NCBI GenBank assembly: GCA_035555595.1
Contig: DATMGK010000045.1
Location: 1 to 64,000 of the forward strand
Source: Croceibacterium_A sp035555595
GTDB lineage: Bacteria; Pseudomonadota; Alphaproteobacteria; Sphingomonadales; Sphingomonadaceae
DNA length: 64,000 bases
Direction of reading: 5' to 3'
Of this stretch, positions 1 through 11,333 are shown piece by piece (position 1 is the stretch's first letter; each line of letters opens with the position of its first letter). Both the position numbers and the translations under genes were made by a program. The notes beneath the pieces are model-generated. The model was not told the origin of the DNA and did no database searches. It worked only from the letters and a program-made list of their open reading frames with translations.

Positions 1-429
1 GAATTCCTCATCGCCACCAATCCTGGCACGGATTTTGCCCCCCTCAACAAGATCGCCAGCGGCGGTGAACTGAGTCGCTTCATCCTGGCCCTGAAAGTCG
101 CGCTGGCGGAACAGGGCGGGGCGGCGACGGTGATTTTCGACGAGATCGATCGCGGCGTGGGCGGCGCGGTTGCCAGCGCCATCGGCGAACGACTGGCGAG
201 GCTGGCGCAGGGCGGGCAATTGCTCGCCGTCACTCACAGCCCGCAAGTCGCGGCGCGCGGTGTAACGCACTATCTGATCGAAAAATCGAGCGAGGGCACG
301 GTAACGCGCACCTCCGTGGCGCTGCTGGACGCAGCGGGCCGCAAGGAAGAGATCGCGCGCATGCTTTCTGGCGCTGAAATCACCAGCGAAGCACGCGCGC
401 AGGCGGATCGGTTGCTGGAAGGCGTCTGA
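1..429 (+). CDS. recN: DNA repair ATPase RecN, C-terminal part (5' truncated by window edge)
   Basis: The reading frame is open from base 1 and ends at TGA 427-429, giving 142 residues of the C-terminal ABC-ATPase half of RecN. RecN is an SMC-like protein that acts at double-strand breaks. The ABC signature (SGGELSRFILALK, residues about 20-32) and the Walker B segment (VIFDEIDRGVGG, about 44-55) are both visible, followed by the H-loop region (LLAVTHSPQVA). The N-terminal Walker A and the coiled coil lie outside the window, so a LexA box upstream cannot be checked. ligA follows after two small genes, an arrangement familiar in sphingomonads. Confidence 0.96.
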   Translation, partial: EFLIATNPGTDFAPLNKIASGGELSRFILALKVALAEQGGAATVIFDEIDRGVGGAVASAIGERLARLAQGGQLLAVTHSPQVAARGVTHYLIEKSSEGTVTRTSVALLDAAGRKEEIARMLSGAEITSEARAQADRLLEGV

Positions 430-480
430 TCGCCGTGACGATACTGGCGCTTCACCGGGCCTGACTCTAGAGAAGACCAC

Positions 481-966
481 ATGCGGAAAAAGATCATCCC
501 CGGCTTCGCCGCGCTGCTCGCCACAGCATCGCTTGCCGCTTGTGCAACCGACGGAGGGGACGCGCCGCCGCTTCCTCCGCTGGCGGCGGACCCGTCGCGC
601 CCGGTGCTGGCGCTGTTCGAGCACGTCCTTACCGGCTATTTCGCCGAAGCGGGGGCCAACGGGCCGACTGCCTGCGCCCAGCTTTCCCCAACGCCGCTAT
701 CCGCCGATCAGGAAGAGGCGCTGATTCTGCGCTTCGTCCGCCTCGCGCCTGCCGAACGATGCCGCGATTCCGGCAACGGTGAATGGCGTGATGCGATAAC
801 CGGCGAACCAGCCCGTACTGTGCGGGTGTATGATTTCGCCTGCCGCGAGGAAGCGCCATGCAGTGGCTGGGTGTCCGCTCCCGGAAAGCCCGCCACGCGT
901 TACACGATGCGCTTCGTAGGAGGCACATGGCGCTTCGACGGCGATCAACGGATTGTGGCGGAGTGA
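481..966 (+). CDS. Small lipoprotein of unknown function
   Basis: This encodes 161 residues. The N-terminus is a lipoprotein signal: basic MRKK, a hydrophobic stretch, then lipobox LAAC with the acylated Cys at 21. A Pro-rich linker (PPLPPL) follows, then a soluble domain with four more cysteines (near 65, 95, 121 and 126), compatible with periplasmic disulfides. I recognise no named family. A purine-rich AGAGAAGA stretch about 8 nt upstream serves as ribosome site. The TGA overlaps the next gene's GTG (GTGA), so the two are probably translationally coupled. Confidence 0.75.
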   Translation: MRKKIIPGFAALLATASLAACATDGGDAPPLPPLAADPSRPVLALFEHVLTGYFAEAGANGPTACAQLSPTPLSADQEEALILRFVRLAPAERCRDSGNGEWRDAITGEPARTVRVYDFACREEAPCSGWVSAPGKPATRYTMRFVGGTWRFDGDQRIVAE

Positions 967-1367
967 AAACAGTCGGGTTTCCGTGGTCTGGAACGCGGAG
1001 GCAATTTACAGGTGCGGCAGCGGTTGCGCTGCTGGCAGGCTGCGCGGGTCAGGTCGGGAAGGTTGGGCCGATGGACGAGATTTACGGATTGATCGGCCAG
1101 ATCAGGGCAGTGCCGGGCAAGCGGGAGGAACTGGTAACGCTCCTGCTGCAGGGCTCAAAAGCAATGCCCGGCAACCTAGCCTATATCGTGGCGGAAGACC
1201 TTGCTGACCCGGATTCGATCTGGATCACAGAGGTTTGGCAAACGCGGACCGACCATGCCAACAGCCTGAACCTGCCAGCAGTTCAGCAGGCGATCGCCCA
1301 GGCGCGTCCGCTGATCGCAGGTTTCGGCGCGCGTGCGGAAACGCGGCCCATCGGGTTCGCCGGGTAA
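963..1367 (+). CDS. Tat-type lipoprotein with antibiotic-biosynthesis-monooxygenase (ABM) fold
   Basis: This encodes 134 residues starting at GTG 963, which overlaps the stop of the preceding gene by four bases. Upstream in-frame starts would lie inside that gene. The leader combines a twin-arginine-like TRRQF (RR at 12-13) with lipobox LAGC (Cys 27). The mature part is a single ABM/quinol-monooxygenase-like dimeric alpha-beta barrel domain (IYGLIGQIRAVPGKREEL near the start, then a WITEVW strand). Secreted, lipid-anchored ABM proteins are less usual than cytoplasmic ones. Substrate is unknown. ligA begins on the last base of its stop codon. Confidence 0.75.
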   Translation: MKTVGFPWSGTRRQFTGAAAVALLAGCAGQVGKVGPMDEIYGLIGQIRAVPGKREELVTLLLQGSKAMPGNLAYIVAEDLADPDSIWITEVWQTRTDHANSLNLPAVQQAIAQARPLIAGFGARAETRPIGFAG

Positions 1368-3469
1368 TGCTTGACCTTGCCGAAGCTGATGCTGCCAACG
1401 AGCTGATGCGGTTGGCGAGAGCCATCGCGCGCCACGACAGGCTCTATCACACCGAAGATTCGCCGGAGATTTCCGACGCGGAATATGACGCGCTGGTTCG
1501 CCGCAATGCGGAACTGGAAGCAGCCTTTCCGCACCTGATCCGCGCAGACAGCCCCAGCCGCAAGGTGGGCAGCGATGTCTCCTCCTCACCCCTCGGGAAA
1601 GTGGGGCACGAGGTCCGGCTGTTCAGCCTGGACAACGCATTTACCGACGAGGAAGTCGCTGAATTTGCCGCGCGCGTGCGGCGGTTCCTCGCGCTGGCAG
1701 ATGACACGGCGCTGGCTCTTACCGCTGAATACAAGATCGACGGGCTGTCGTGCTCGTTGCGATACGAACAAGGCAAGCTGGTCCGCGCCGCCACGCGCGG
1801 CGATGGCGAGGTTGGAGAAGACGTGACGGCCAACGTCCGCCACGTCACCGGCATACCGCAGCAATTGCACGGAAATTTCCCCGCACTCTTCGAAGTGCGC
1901 GGCGAAGTTTATATGGATAAACAGGATTTTACCGCACTTAACTCACGCCTTATGGAAGAAGCGCGAGCAAAGGCGGATGCAGCGGGGCAGGATTTCGATC
2001 CGGCAAAAGTTCGCCAGTTTGCCAACCCACGCAACGCGGCGGCGGGGTCGCTGCGGCAGAAGGATTCAGCCGTCACCGCACAGCGCCCGCTGAAGTTCAT
2101 CCCATGGGGCTGGGGCGACCGTTCAGAACTGCCGGGCGATACGCAGCTCGACATCATGGCGGCGATCGAAAGCTGGGGCTTTTCCATCCCCTATCGCATC
2201 GCGCGGCACGATCTGGCGGGGGCGCTGGCGTTTTACACAGAGGCTTCAGGCATACGGCCAGGCCTGCCGTTCGAAATCGACGGCATAGTTTACAAGGTTG
2301 ACCGGATCGACCTGCAGGAACGCCTCGGTTTCGTCGCCAAGGCGCCGCGCTGGGCCATCGCACGCAAGTTTCCGGCTGAACGCGCGGAAACGGTGATCGA
2401 GGCAATCGACATTCAGGTCGGCCGCACGGGCAAGCTGACGCCGGTGGCGCGTCTGCGGCCGGTCCTGGTCGGCGGCGTTACTGTGACCAACGCCACGCTC
2501 CATAATCGTGACGAGATAGGCCGGTTGGGCGTGCGCGTTGGCGACCGCGTGGTGCTGCAACGCGCAGGGGACGTCATTCCGCAAGTTGTCGAAAACCTGA
2601 CCCGCGATGAGCCGCGCGAATCCTACGCATTCCCCGATCATTGCCCCGTCTGCGGCAGCGAGGCCGTGGCGGAAGAGGGCGAGGTGGACGTGCGCTGCAC
2701 CGGCGGGCTGGTATGCCGCGCCCAGCAGTTCGAGCGGCTGCGTCACTTCGCCAGCCGCGGGGCGCTGGACATCGAGGGGCTGGGTGAGAAGTCCATTGCC
2801 GAGTTCATGGAACTGGGCTGGCTGTCGCGCGGACCGGGCGACATCTTCCGTTTGCGAACTCATCGGGCGGACCTGATCGGGCGCGAAGGCTGGCAGGACA
2901 AGTCTGTGGACAACCTGTTGGCATCGATCGAGGCGAAGCGCCGCCCGGATGCCGCGCGACTGCTGTTCGGCCTTGGCATCCGCCACGTCGGCGCGGTCAC
3001 GGCGCGCGACCTGATGAAGCGTTTCCATGAATTGCCCGCCCTGCGCCAGGCAGCGGAAAGGGCGCACGCTGGTGACGAGGAGGCTCTGTCCGAACTGATC
3101 AGCATCGACGGCGTCGGCCCTGTCGTGGTGGAGGCCCTAGGCGATTTCTTCCACGAGGAACACAACCGCGAGGTGTGGGACGACCTGCTCAGCGAACTGG
3201 ATGTGCCGCGCTACGAAATTGCCACCACGGCCAGCGCCGTTTCCGGTAAGACGGTGGTGTTCACCGGCAAGCTCGAAACCATGAGCCGCGACGAAGCCAA
3301 AGCGCAGGCCGAACGGCTGGGCGCCAAGGCGGCCGGATCGGTCAGCCCCAAGACAGACCTCGTCGTCGCCGGACCGGGCGCAGGCAGCAAGCTGAAGAAA
3401 GCCGCCGAACTGGGCATCGAGGTAATCGACGAAGCCGCGTGGGCCGAAATCGTCAAAGCAGCGGGCTGA
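1367..3469 (+). CDS. ligA: NAD+-dependent DNA ligase LigA
   Basis: This encodes 700 residues. The enzyme seals nicks using NAD+, in replication and repair. The adenylated lysine is Lys123 in the KIDG motif. Upstream is the NAD-binding Ia domain (HDRLYH ... YDALV). Further on come the OB fold, a zinc-binding module (CPVC, then Cys-x5-Cys within about 25 residues), helix-hairpin-helix repeats (IEGLGEKS, IDGVGPVV) and a C-terminal BRCT domain (GKTVVFTGKLE to the end). The chosen ATG at 1367 overlaps the previous TAA by one base. A longer frame upstream would run through the ABM gene and has no homology-like content. Confidence 0.97.
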   Translation: MLDLAEADAANELMRLARAIARHDRLYHTEDSPEISDAEYDALVRRNAELEAAFPHLIRADSPSRKVGSDVSSSPLGKVGHEVRLFSLDNAFTDEEVAEFAARVRRFLALADDTALALTAEYKIDGLSCSLRYEQGKLVRAATRGDGEVGEDVTANVRHVTGIPQQLHGNFPALFEVRGEVYMDKQDFTALNSRLMEEARAKADAAGQDFDPAKVRQFANPRNAAAGSLRQKDSAVTAQRPLKFIPWGWGDRSELPGDTQLDIMAAIESWGFSIPYRIARHDLAGALAFYTEASGIRPGLPFEIDGIVYKVDRIDLQERLGFVAKAPRWAIARKFPAERAETVIEAIDIQVGRTGKLTPVARLRPVLVGGVTVTNATLHNRDEIGRLGVRVGDRVVLQRAGDVIPQVVENLTRDEPRESYAFPDHCPVCGSEAVAEEGEVDVRCTGGLVCRAQQFERLRHFASRGALDIEGLGEKSIAEFMELGWLSRGPGDIFRLRTHRADLIGREGWQDKSVDNLLASIEAKRRPDAARLLFGLGIRHVGAVTARDLMKRFHELPALRQAAERAHAGDEEALSELISIDGVGPVVVEALGDFFHEEHNREVWDDLLSELDVPRYEIATTASAVSGKTVVFTGKLETMSRDEAKAQAERLGAKAAGSVSPKTDLVVAGPGAGSKLKKAAELGIEVIDEAAWAEIVKAAG

Positions 3470-3485
3470 TTTTCCAGCGGTATTT

Positions 3486-3529
3486 CAGGGCGCAGCCCTG
3501 CGGCCTGAGGTCCCCACTTACGCGGGGAC
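3486..3529. terminator. Two adjacent hairpins between convergent ligA and trmFO
   Basis: Hairpin one is CAGGGC-GCA-GCCCTG (3486-3500). Hairpin two is GTCCCC-N8-GGGGAC (3510-3529); its loop contains the trmFO stop codon (TTA on the plus strand, 3518-3520). No U-tract follows on either side, so termination strength is uncertain. Confidence 0.5.
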
Positions 3530-4873
3530 ACGCTCCAGCTTCGTCAGCCAGTCTCCGAAGTCGGCTTTCGCTCGTTCGGTATAGGCTTCCTTGCGCTGTT
3601 TCTTTTTCACATCGGGCAGGGGCGGGAATAGGCCGAAGTTGATGTTCATCGGCTGATAGCTCTCTGCCTCCGCATCGCCGGTGATATGGGCCAGCAGGGC
3701 GCCCATCGCGCTGGTGCGGGGCGGGGGTGCCCAGTCGTGCCCGGCCAGTTCTGTCGCTGCCATCATTCCCGCCAGCAGACCCACGGCGCTGCTTTCCACA
3801 TAGCCTTCGCACCCAGTGATCTGCCCGGCAAAGCGGACGTGCGGCGCGCTGTTCAAACGCAGCTGTCGATCGAGCAGTACCGGTGAATTGATGAAGGTAT
3901 TGCGGTGTAGCCCCCCCAACCGGGCAAACTCGGCGTTTTCCAGACCGGGAATGGTGCGAAACAGGCTAACCTGATCGGCATATTTCAGCTTGGTCTGGAA
4001 ACCGACCATGTTCCACAGCGTGCCCAGCTTGTTATCCTGCCGCAACTGCACCACCGCATAGGGCCAACGTCCATTGGGGTGTTCGGGCGTGGCCCAGTGC
4101 GGATTATCCAGCCCGACCGGCTTCATCGGGCCGAAGCGCAGCGTTTCGATCCCGCGTTCCGCCATGACCTCTATCGGCATGCAGCCTTCGAAATAGGGGG
4201 TGTTCGCCTCCCACTCCTTGAACGCGGTCTTTTCGCCGTCGATCAGACCCTGCACGAAGGTAAGGTACTGATCCTTGTCCATCGGGCAGTTGATGTAATC
4301 CTTGCCGCCCTTGTCCCACCGTGCGGCCATCCAGCACACGTCCATGTCGATGCTGTCGCGGTGGACGATCGGGGCGATGGCGTCGAAAAAGGCCAAGCTT
4401 TCCGTGCCAGTAGCCCGGCCGATGTTTTCGGCCAGCGAAAGCGCGGTCAGCGGGCCGGTGGAAACGATGGTGAAGCCGCTTTCTGGCAGGGCATCCACTT
4501 TCTCGCGGACGATTTCGATATTCGGATGCTGTTCCAGCGCGTTCTGGACTTCGGCGCTGAACACGTCGCGGTCGACCGCCATCGCCGATCCGGCGGGTAC
4601 GCGGGCGACCTTTCCCGCGCGCATGATCAGCGAATCCAGCCGCCGCATCTCGTGATGCAGCAGGCCCACGGCGTTCTTCTCATCATCGTCCGAACGGAAG
4701 CTGTTTGAACAGACGAGTTCGGCCAGCCCATCCGTCTGGTGCGCGGGCGTGGCGCCGCCACCGCCGCGCATTTCCGACAGTCGAACGCGGAAACCCCGCC
4801 GGGCGAGTTGCCAGGCGGCTTCGCTTCCAGCCAGCCCGCCACCGATGATGTGTACGTCGTGCGTCATGGACAC
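3518..4873 (-). CDS. trmFO: Methylenetetrahydrofolate-tRNA-(uracil-5-)-methyltransferase TrmFO
   Basis: This encodes 451 residues. TrmFO is a folate/FAD-dependent enzyme that makes ribothymidine at position 54 of tRNA. The N-terminus carries the FAD dinucleotide motif (IIGGGLAGSEAAW). The family segments ELVCSNSFRSD and AGQITGCEGYVES are present with their conserved cysteines. The start could be GTG 4873 or ATG 4867. GTG is preferred because a GGAG lies 8 nt upstream of it. The gene is divergent from the YhhN gene and convergent with ligA. Confidence 0.95.
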   Translation of the reverse strand: MSMTHDVHIIGGGLAGSEAAWQLARRGFRVRLSEMRGGGGATPAHQTDGLAELVCSNSFRSDDDEKNAVGLLHHEMRRLDSLIMRAGKVARVPAGSAMAVDRDVFSAEVQNALEQHPNIEIVREKVDALPESGFTIVSTGPLTALSLAENIGRATGTESLAFFDAIAPIVHRDSIDMDVCWMAARWDKGGKDYINCPMDKDQYLTFVQGLIDGEKTAFKEWEANTPYFEGCMPIEVMAERGIETLRFGPMKPVGLDNPHWATPEHPNGRWPYAVVQLRQDNKLGTLWNMVGFQTKLKYADQVSLFRTIPGLENAEFARLGGLHRNTFINSPVLLDRQLRLNSAPHVRFAGQITGCEGYVESSAVGLLAGMMAATELAGHDWAPPPRTSAMGALLAHITGDAEAESYQPMNINFGLFPPLPDVKKKQRKEAYTERAKADFGDWLTKLERVPA

Positions 4874-4914
4874 GGCGCTTGCTCCGCGCGGCGCAAGGCG
4901 TCAAGGAATGCGCG

Positions 4915-5601
4915 ATGTCCCGCCGCGCTCTTGCCGAGAAACGACCGTTCCTGCTGGCCAGCATCGCGGCCGCGCTGGCGTTCTATTATCTGCGCTGGGG
5001 CACCCTGCCGGAACTCTATCTGATCCCGGTGAAGGGCGCAGCGGTTGGCCTGCTGGCGGTCTACCTGTGGCAGCGCCATTCTTCGCCCGATGCGCGGCTG
5101 ATGGCATGGGCTTTTGGCGCGGCGGCGCTGGGCGACATGGCGATGGAGATCGCTTACGACCGGACGATCGGGGGCCTGCTGTTCTTCGCCTATCATGTCA
5201 TGGCGATGGGGGTTTACCTGCGAAACCGCCGGCCTGAGCTTTCGTCTACGCAGAAGGGCGCAGTGGTGGCGATGCTGTTGCTGACGCCCCTGATCGCATG
5301 GCTCATGCCCGCCGATCGGGCGGAAGCGCCCAATCTGGCGCTTTATGCGCTCGCGCTGGGCGCGATGGCCGCCAGCGCGTGGGCCAGTGTGTTCCCGCGC
5401 TATCGGGTTGGGGCGGGCGCCGCGCTGTTCCTGATGGCCGATCTGCTCACTTTTGCGGAAGCAGGCCCGCTGCAAGGCAGTATGGTGCCGCAGATCATGG
5501 CTTGGCCGATCTACTACCTCGGTCAGTTCCTGATCGCGACAGGCGTCATCCAGACACTGCGGAAGCGCGATCCGGAACTGCGCATAGTGGTGAACAACTA
5601 G
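4915..5601 (+). CDS. YhhN-family (lysoplasmalogenase-like) membrane protein
   Basis: This encodes 228 residues with about eight hydrophobic segments and little else, so it is an inner-membrane protein. The pattern fits the YhhN/TMEM86 family: a GDMAMEI acidic motif in one helix, a FYAYH-like FFAYHVM segment, and YYLGQFLIATG near the end. Eukaryotic members are lysoplasmalogenases; the bacterial role is not settled. Start ATG 4915 has AAGGA about 9 nt upstream. An in-frame start at 4879 would remove the trmFO promoter space. Confidence 0.8.
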   Translation: MSRRALAEKRPFLLASIAAALAFYYLRWGTLPELYLIPVKGAAVGLLAVYLWQRHSSPDARLMAWAFGAAALGDMAMEIAYDRTIGGLLFFAYHVMAMGVYLRNRRPELSSTQKGAVVAMLLLTPLIAWLMPADRAEAPNLALYALALGAMAASAWASVFPRYRVGAGAALFLMADLLTFAEAGPLQGSMVPQIMAWPIYYLGQFLIATGVIQTLRKRDPELRIVVNN

Positions 5602-5631
5602 GCTGCCCGGATGGGCCGAAGCCGGGGAGTG

Positions 5632-8415
<2,784 letters not shown>

Positions 8416-8495
8416 CTGCGAGTGTTAACCCGTCTTGTTGTCGTTTCGTCTTGTCGCAAAGGCCCTAGGCCAAAGGTAGTTGTCAGGCCAGCGAA

Positions 8496-8512
8496 CCCCT
8501 GTGGAACAGGGG
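8496..8512. other. Small perfect hairpin in the gyrA / repeat-protein intergenic region
   Basis: CCCCTGT-GGA-ACAGGGG, a 7-bp stem with a triloop, is followed on the plus strand by GGCCAATCCGGCCC and five T residues. It lies in the 297-nt divergent region 8416-8712 that must hold the promoters of both flanking genes. I could not assign -35/-10 boxes with confidence. The hairpin could be a 5' UTR element or part of a weak terminator. Confidence 0.3.
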
Positions 8513-8712
8513 CCAATCCGGCCCTTTTTCCACACTTGCCGCCGCAGGAACCGCAATCGCCCGGTGGCAGGGCCGTTATCCGGTTAAATTGGCATTCAGA
8601 CCGCGATTCCTAGGTTCGAAATTGCATTGATTTGCCTTATCCGGCAGTAGCGCGCTTCTCGTATTCCAAGGTCGAGAAGCCAGCTGTTTCCGAACAGGAG
8701 AAGTTTGACAGT

Positions 8713-9990
8713 ATGAGCCGCATGCCCCCCCCAGTACGCCGTCCGGTTTTCCGCGGGTTTGCCTCGTCGGTGGCTCTCGCGCTTTCGCTGGCGGCAGGTT
8801 CTGTCGTCGCCACTGCGGCGCTTAGCTCGCCGGCCATGGCGCAGCGGCAGCAGAAGCCGAACAACTCGAAGGCGTTTGCCGAGGCTTATCAGCCCGTTGC
8901 CGATATCGTGAACGGCGGCGGCGATGTTTCCGGCGTGAAGGCGCAGCTTCCGGCGATCGTCAATGTGATCGAAACGCCTGATGATCGCTACAGCGCGGGT
9001 AACCTCGTCCTGCTCGTGGGCAATAAGCTCAGCGACAAGGCTCTCCAGCGCCAGGGTCTGGAACTCATGGTGGAGAGCGGGAAGGTGGACCCGGCCCAGC
9101 TTGGCCAGTTGCAGTTCTTCATCGGCAGCCTGGCCTATGAAGCGCAGGATTGGGCAGTGGCGCGCACCGCTCTGCAGGCCGCGTTGACCGCCGGCTATAC
9201 AGAGGAAGGCCCCGAAGGGCTGATCGCCGAATCCTATTTCAAGGAAGGGCAGAACCAGCAGGGCCTTACGTACCTGAAGGACCTGATCGCAAAGCGTAAG
9301 ACCGCTGGGCAGCAAGTGCCGGAAAGCTGGATTCTTCGCGGGTTGCAGGTCGCCTATCAGGCGCAGTTGACCGATGCCGCAACCGAATGGTCGGCCATGC
9401 TAGTGGCTCAGAACCCCAGTTCGGAAAACTGGATCAAGGCTCTGCAGGTTATCAACTCCACCGCAGTGGCTGACGATCCGCAGACCCGGCTCGATCTGCT
9501 GCGTCTCATGGCGTTGACGGATTCGCTGAGCGATCGGCGGGAATTCATCACCTATATCGAGACCGCCGATCCCCGCATCATGGCCAACGAAGTTGCCACC
9601 GTGCTCGATGCTGGCAAGCGGGCGGGCGTTTTCTCGGACGGTGACGAATACTACACCGATGTGAAGCGCGTCGTGGACCAGCGGGCACCGGCTGACCGGG
9701 CCGAAGCCCCCAAGCTCGCTACCGAGGCACGCGGCGCGGCAAACGGTCGCGCAGCGCAGAACGCGGGCGACGTCTTCCTGTCGCTCGGCTCATACGCCGA
9801 AGCGGAAGAGATGTACGCTCTCGCCCTTGAAAAGGGCGGCGTGGATCGGGACCAGATGCTGACCCGCCTCGGCATCAGCCAGGTGCACCAGAACAAATAT
9901 GCCGAAGCGCGAACCACGTTCGGCCAAGTGGCCGGTGCGCGGGCCCCAGTAGCCCGCATGTGGACCGCCTACGTGGAAAGCCGCGCCTGA
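8713..9990 (+). CDS. Secreted tetratricopeptide-like repeat protein of unknown function
   Basis: This encodes 425 residues. A long signal peptide (basic PVRRPVFRG, then a hydrophobic core and a cut after AMA near residue 43) sends it to the periplasm. The rest is helical and Ala/Leu-rich, with TPR-like helix pairs. The clearest are near the C-terminus (LSLGSYAEAEEMYALAL and VHQNKYAEARTTFGQV). It probably acts as a scaffold, but no partner is evident. Start ATG 8713 follows an AGGAGAAG stretch. It is monocistronic, ended by the strong hairpin at 10010. Confidence 0.75.
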   Translation: MSRMPPPVRRPVFRGFASSVALALSLAAGSVVATAALSSPAMAQRQQKPNNSKAFAEAYQPVADIVNGGGDVSGVKAQLPAIVNVIETPDDRYSAGNLVLLVGNKLSDKALQRQGLELMVESGKVDPAQLGQLQFFIGSLAYEAQDWAVARTALQAALTAGYTEEGPEGLIAESYFKEGQNQQGLTYLKDLIAKRKTAGQQVPESWILRGLQVAYQAQLTDAATEWSAMLVAQNPSSENWIKALQVINSTAVADDPQTRLDLLRLMALTDSLSDRREFITYIETADPRIMANEVATVLDAGKRAGVFSDGDEYYTDVKRVVDQRAPADRAEAPKLATEARGAANGRAAQNAGDVFLSLGSYAEAEEMYALALEKGGVDRDQMLTRLGISQVHQNKYAEARTTFGQVAGARAPVARMWTAYVESRA

Positions 9991-10009
9991 TCGCAGCTTT
10001 CGTGAACTA

Positions 10010-10048
10010 AAAACGGCGCGGAAAGTCAGAGCCTTTCCGCGCCGTTTT
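10010..10048 (+). terminator. Strong intrinsic terminator
   Basis: Perfect 16-bp inverted repeat AAAACGGCGCGGAAAG / CTTTCCGCGCCGTTTT with a 7-nt loop, 20 nt after the repeat-protein stop. The A-tract and T-tract flanks make it usable in both directions, so it may also end readthrough from ychF (stop at 10147). Confidence 0.9.
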
Positions 10049-10146
10049 CGTATCTGGCATTTGGCTATCTGCGACGGACGAAAGTAGCGCTCACTATGGA
10101 ATCCAGCGTGCAGAAATGCCTTCGCCCAGATCCCGAGCCTTTGCCG

Positions 10147-11247
10147 TCAGACGTTGAATTTGAAGTGCAGCACGTCACCGTCCTGCACCACGTATTCCTT
10201 GCCTTCCTGGCGCAGTTTGCCGGCTTCGCGTGCCTTTGCTTCACCTCCCAGCGAGACGAAGTCGTCGTAGGCGATGGTTTCTGCGCGGATGAAGCCCTTT
10301 TCGAAATCCGTGTGAATTTCGCCCGCCGCTTGCGGGGCCTTGGCGCCGTCGTGGAACGTCCAGGCGCGGGCTTCCTTCGGGCCGATGGTGAAGAAGGTCT
10401 TCAGGCCCAGAAGCTGGTATCCAGCGCGGATCACGCGAGCCAGGCCGGTTTCTTCCAGACCCAGTTCCGCCAGATATTCACCGCGATCGGCCGGTTCCAT
10501 GGCGACTATTTCCGCCTCGATCGCAGCGGAAACGACCACGGCCTGCGCGCCTTCGGCCTTCGCTTTTTCGAATACCAGAGCGGATAGCGCATTGCCGGTC
10601 GCGGCGTCTTCTTCCGCCACGTTGCAGACGTAGAGCACGGGCTTGGCTGTCAGCAGCTGGGCCTGGGCGAAGACACGGGCTTCCTCGTCATCCTTCGGCT
10701 CCGTCAGTCGCGCGGGCTTGCCTTCGCGCAGCAGATCGAGCGCCTGCCCCAGCACACTGGCTGCGATCTTGGATTCCTTGTCGCCGCTACTCGCGCGCTT
10801 CTGGGCGGCGGGCACGCGCTTTTCCAGGCTTTCGAGGTCGGACAGCATCAGTTCCGTTTCCACCACTTCGGCGTCCGCAATCGGATCGACCTTGTTGGCT
10901 ACGTGCTGGATGTCGTCATCCTCGAAACAGCGCAGAACGTGGACCACCGCGTCCACTTCGCGGATGTTGCCCAGGAACTGGTTGCCCAGACCTTCGCCCT
11001 TGCTGGCGCCCTTCACCAGCCCGGCGATGTCCACGAAGGCGAGCTGCGTGGGGATGATCTTCGCGCTGCCGGCGATGGCGGCCAGCTTGTCCAGCCGTTC
11101 GTCAGGCACGGAAACCTGCCCCACGTTCGGCTCAATCGTGCAGAACGGATAGTTCGCCGCCTGCGCGGCCTGCGTTTCGGTCAGTGCATTGAACAGGGTC
11201 GATTTGCCGACATTCGGCAGGCCGACGATCCCGCAGCGGAATCCCAT
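10147..11247 (-). CDS. ychF: Ribosome-binding ATPase YchF (OLA1 family)
   Basis: This encodes 366 residues. It is an Obg-related P-loop protein that prefers ATP and associates with ribosomes. G1 is GLPNVGKST (residues about 9-17) and G3 is DIAGLVKGA. The G4 position reads NVAEED, the NxxE-type form that gives ATP rather than GTP preference. A coiled-coil insertion and a C-terminal TGS domain (ending VLHFKFNV) are present. The gene lies at the end of a minus-strand group with rplY and pth, a translation-linked cluster common in bacteria. Confidence 0.95.
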   Translation of the reverse strand: MGFRCGIVGLPNVGKSTLFNALTETQAAQAANYPFCTIEPNVGQVSVPDERLDKLAAIAGSAKIIPTQLAFVDIAGLVKGASKGEGLGNQFLGNIREVDAVVHVLRCFEDDDIQHVANKVDPIADAEVVETELMLSDLESLEKRVPAAQKRASSGDKESKIAASVLGQALDLLREGKPARLTEPKDDEEARVFAQAQLLTAKPVLYVCNVAEEDAATGNALSALVFEKAKAEGAQAVVVSAAIEAEIVAMEPADRGEYLAELGLEETGLARVIRAGYQLLGLKTFFTIGPKEARAWTFHDGAKAPQAAGEIHTDFEKGFIRAETIAYDDFVSLGGEAKAREAGKLRQEGKEYVVQDGDVLHFKFNV

Positions 11248-11316
11248 GGAAAGTCCTTCGATCTGGATTTGCCGGGCGCCTTAGCGGCGAGGGGCGGTCT
11301 TGGCCAGTGTTACGCC

Positions 11317-11333
11317 GCAGGAGTTAGTCCTGC
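11317..11333. terminator. Short hairpin around the pth stop codon
   Basis: GCAGGA-GTTAG-TCCTGC, a 6-bp perfect stem whose 5-nt loop contains the pth stop (TTA, 11324-11326). It sits between pth and ychF on the same strand, so it could attenuate or protect the mRNA end. It is short, and chance is possible. Confidence 0.35.

Noticed and set aside
1..6. Window begins with GAATTC (EcoRI site)
   Set aside because: It is in frame with recN and encodes normal family residues, so it is no evidence of a cloning junction.
8540..8580. GGAAC ... CGTT resembling a general-stress (EcfG) promoter
   Set aside because: The spacing is about 22 nt instead of 16-17.
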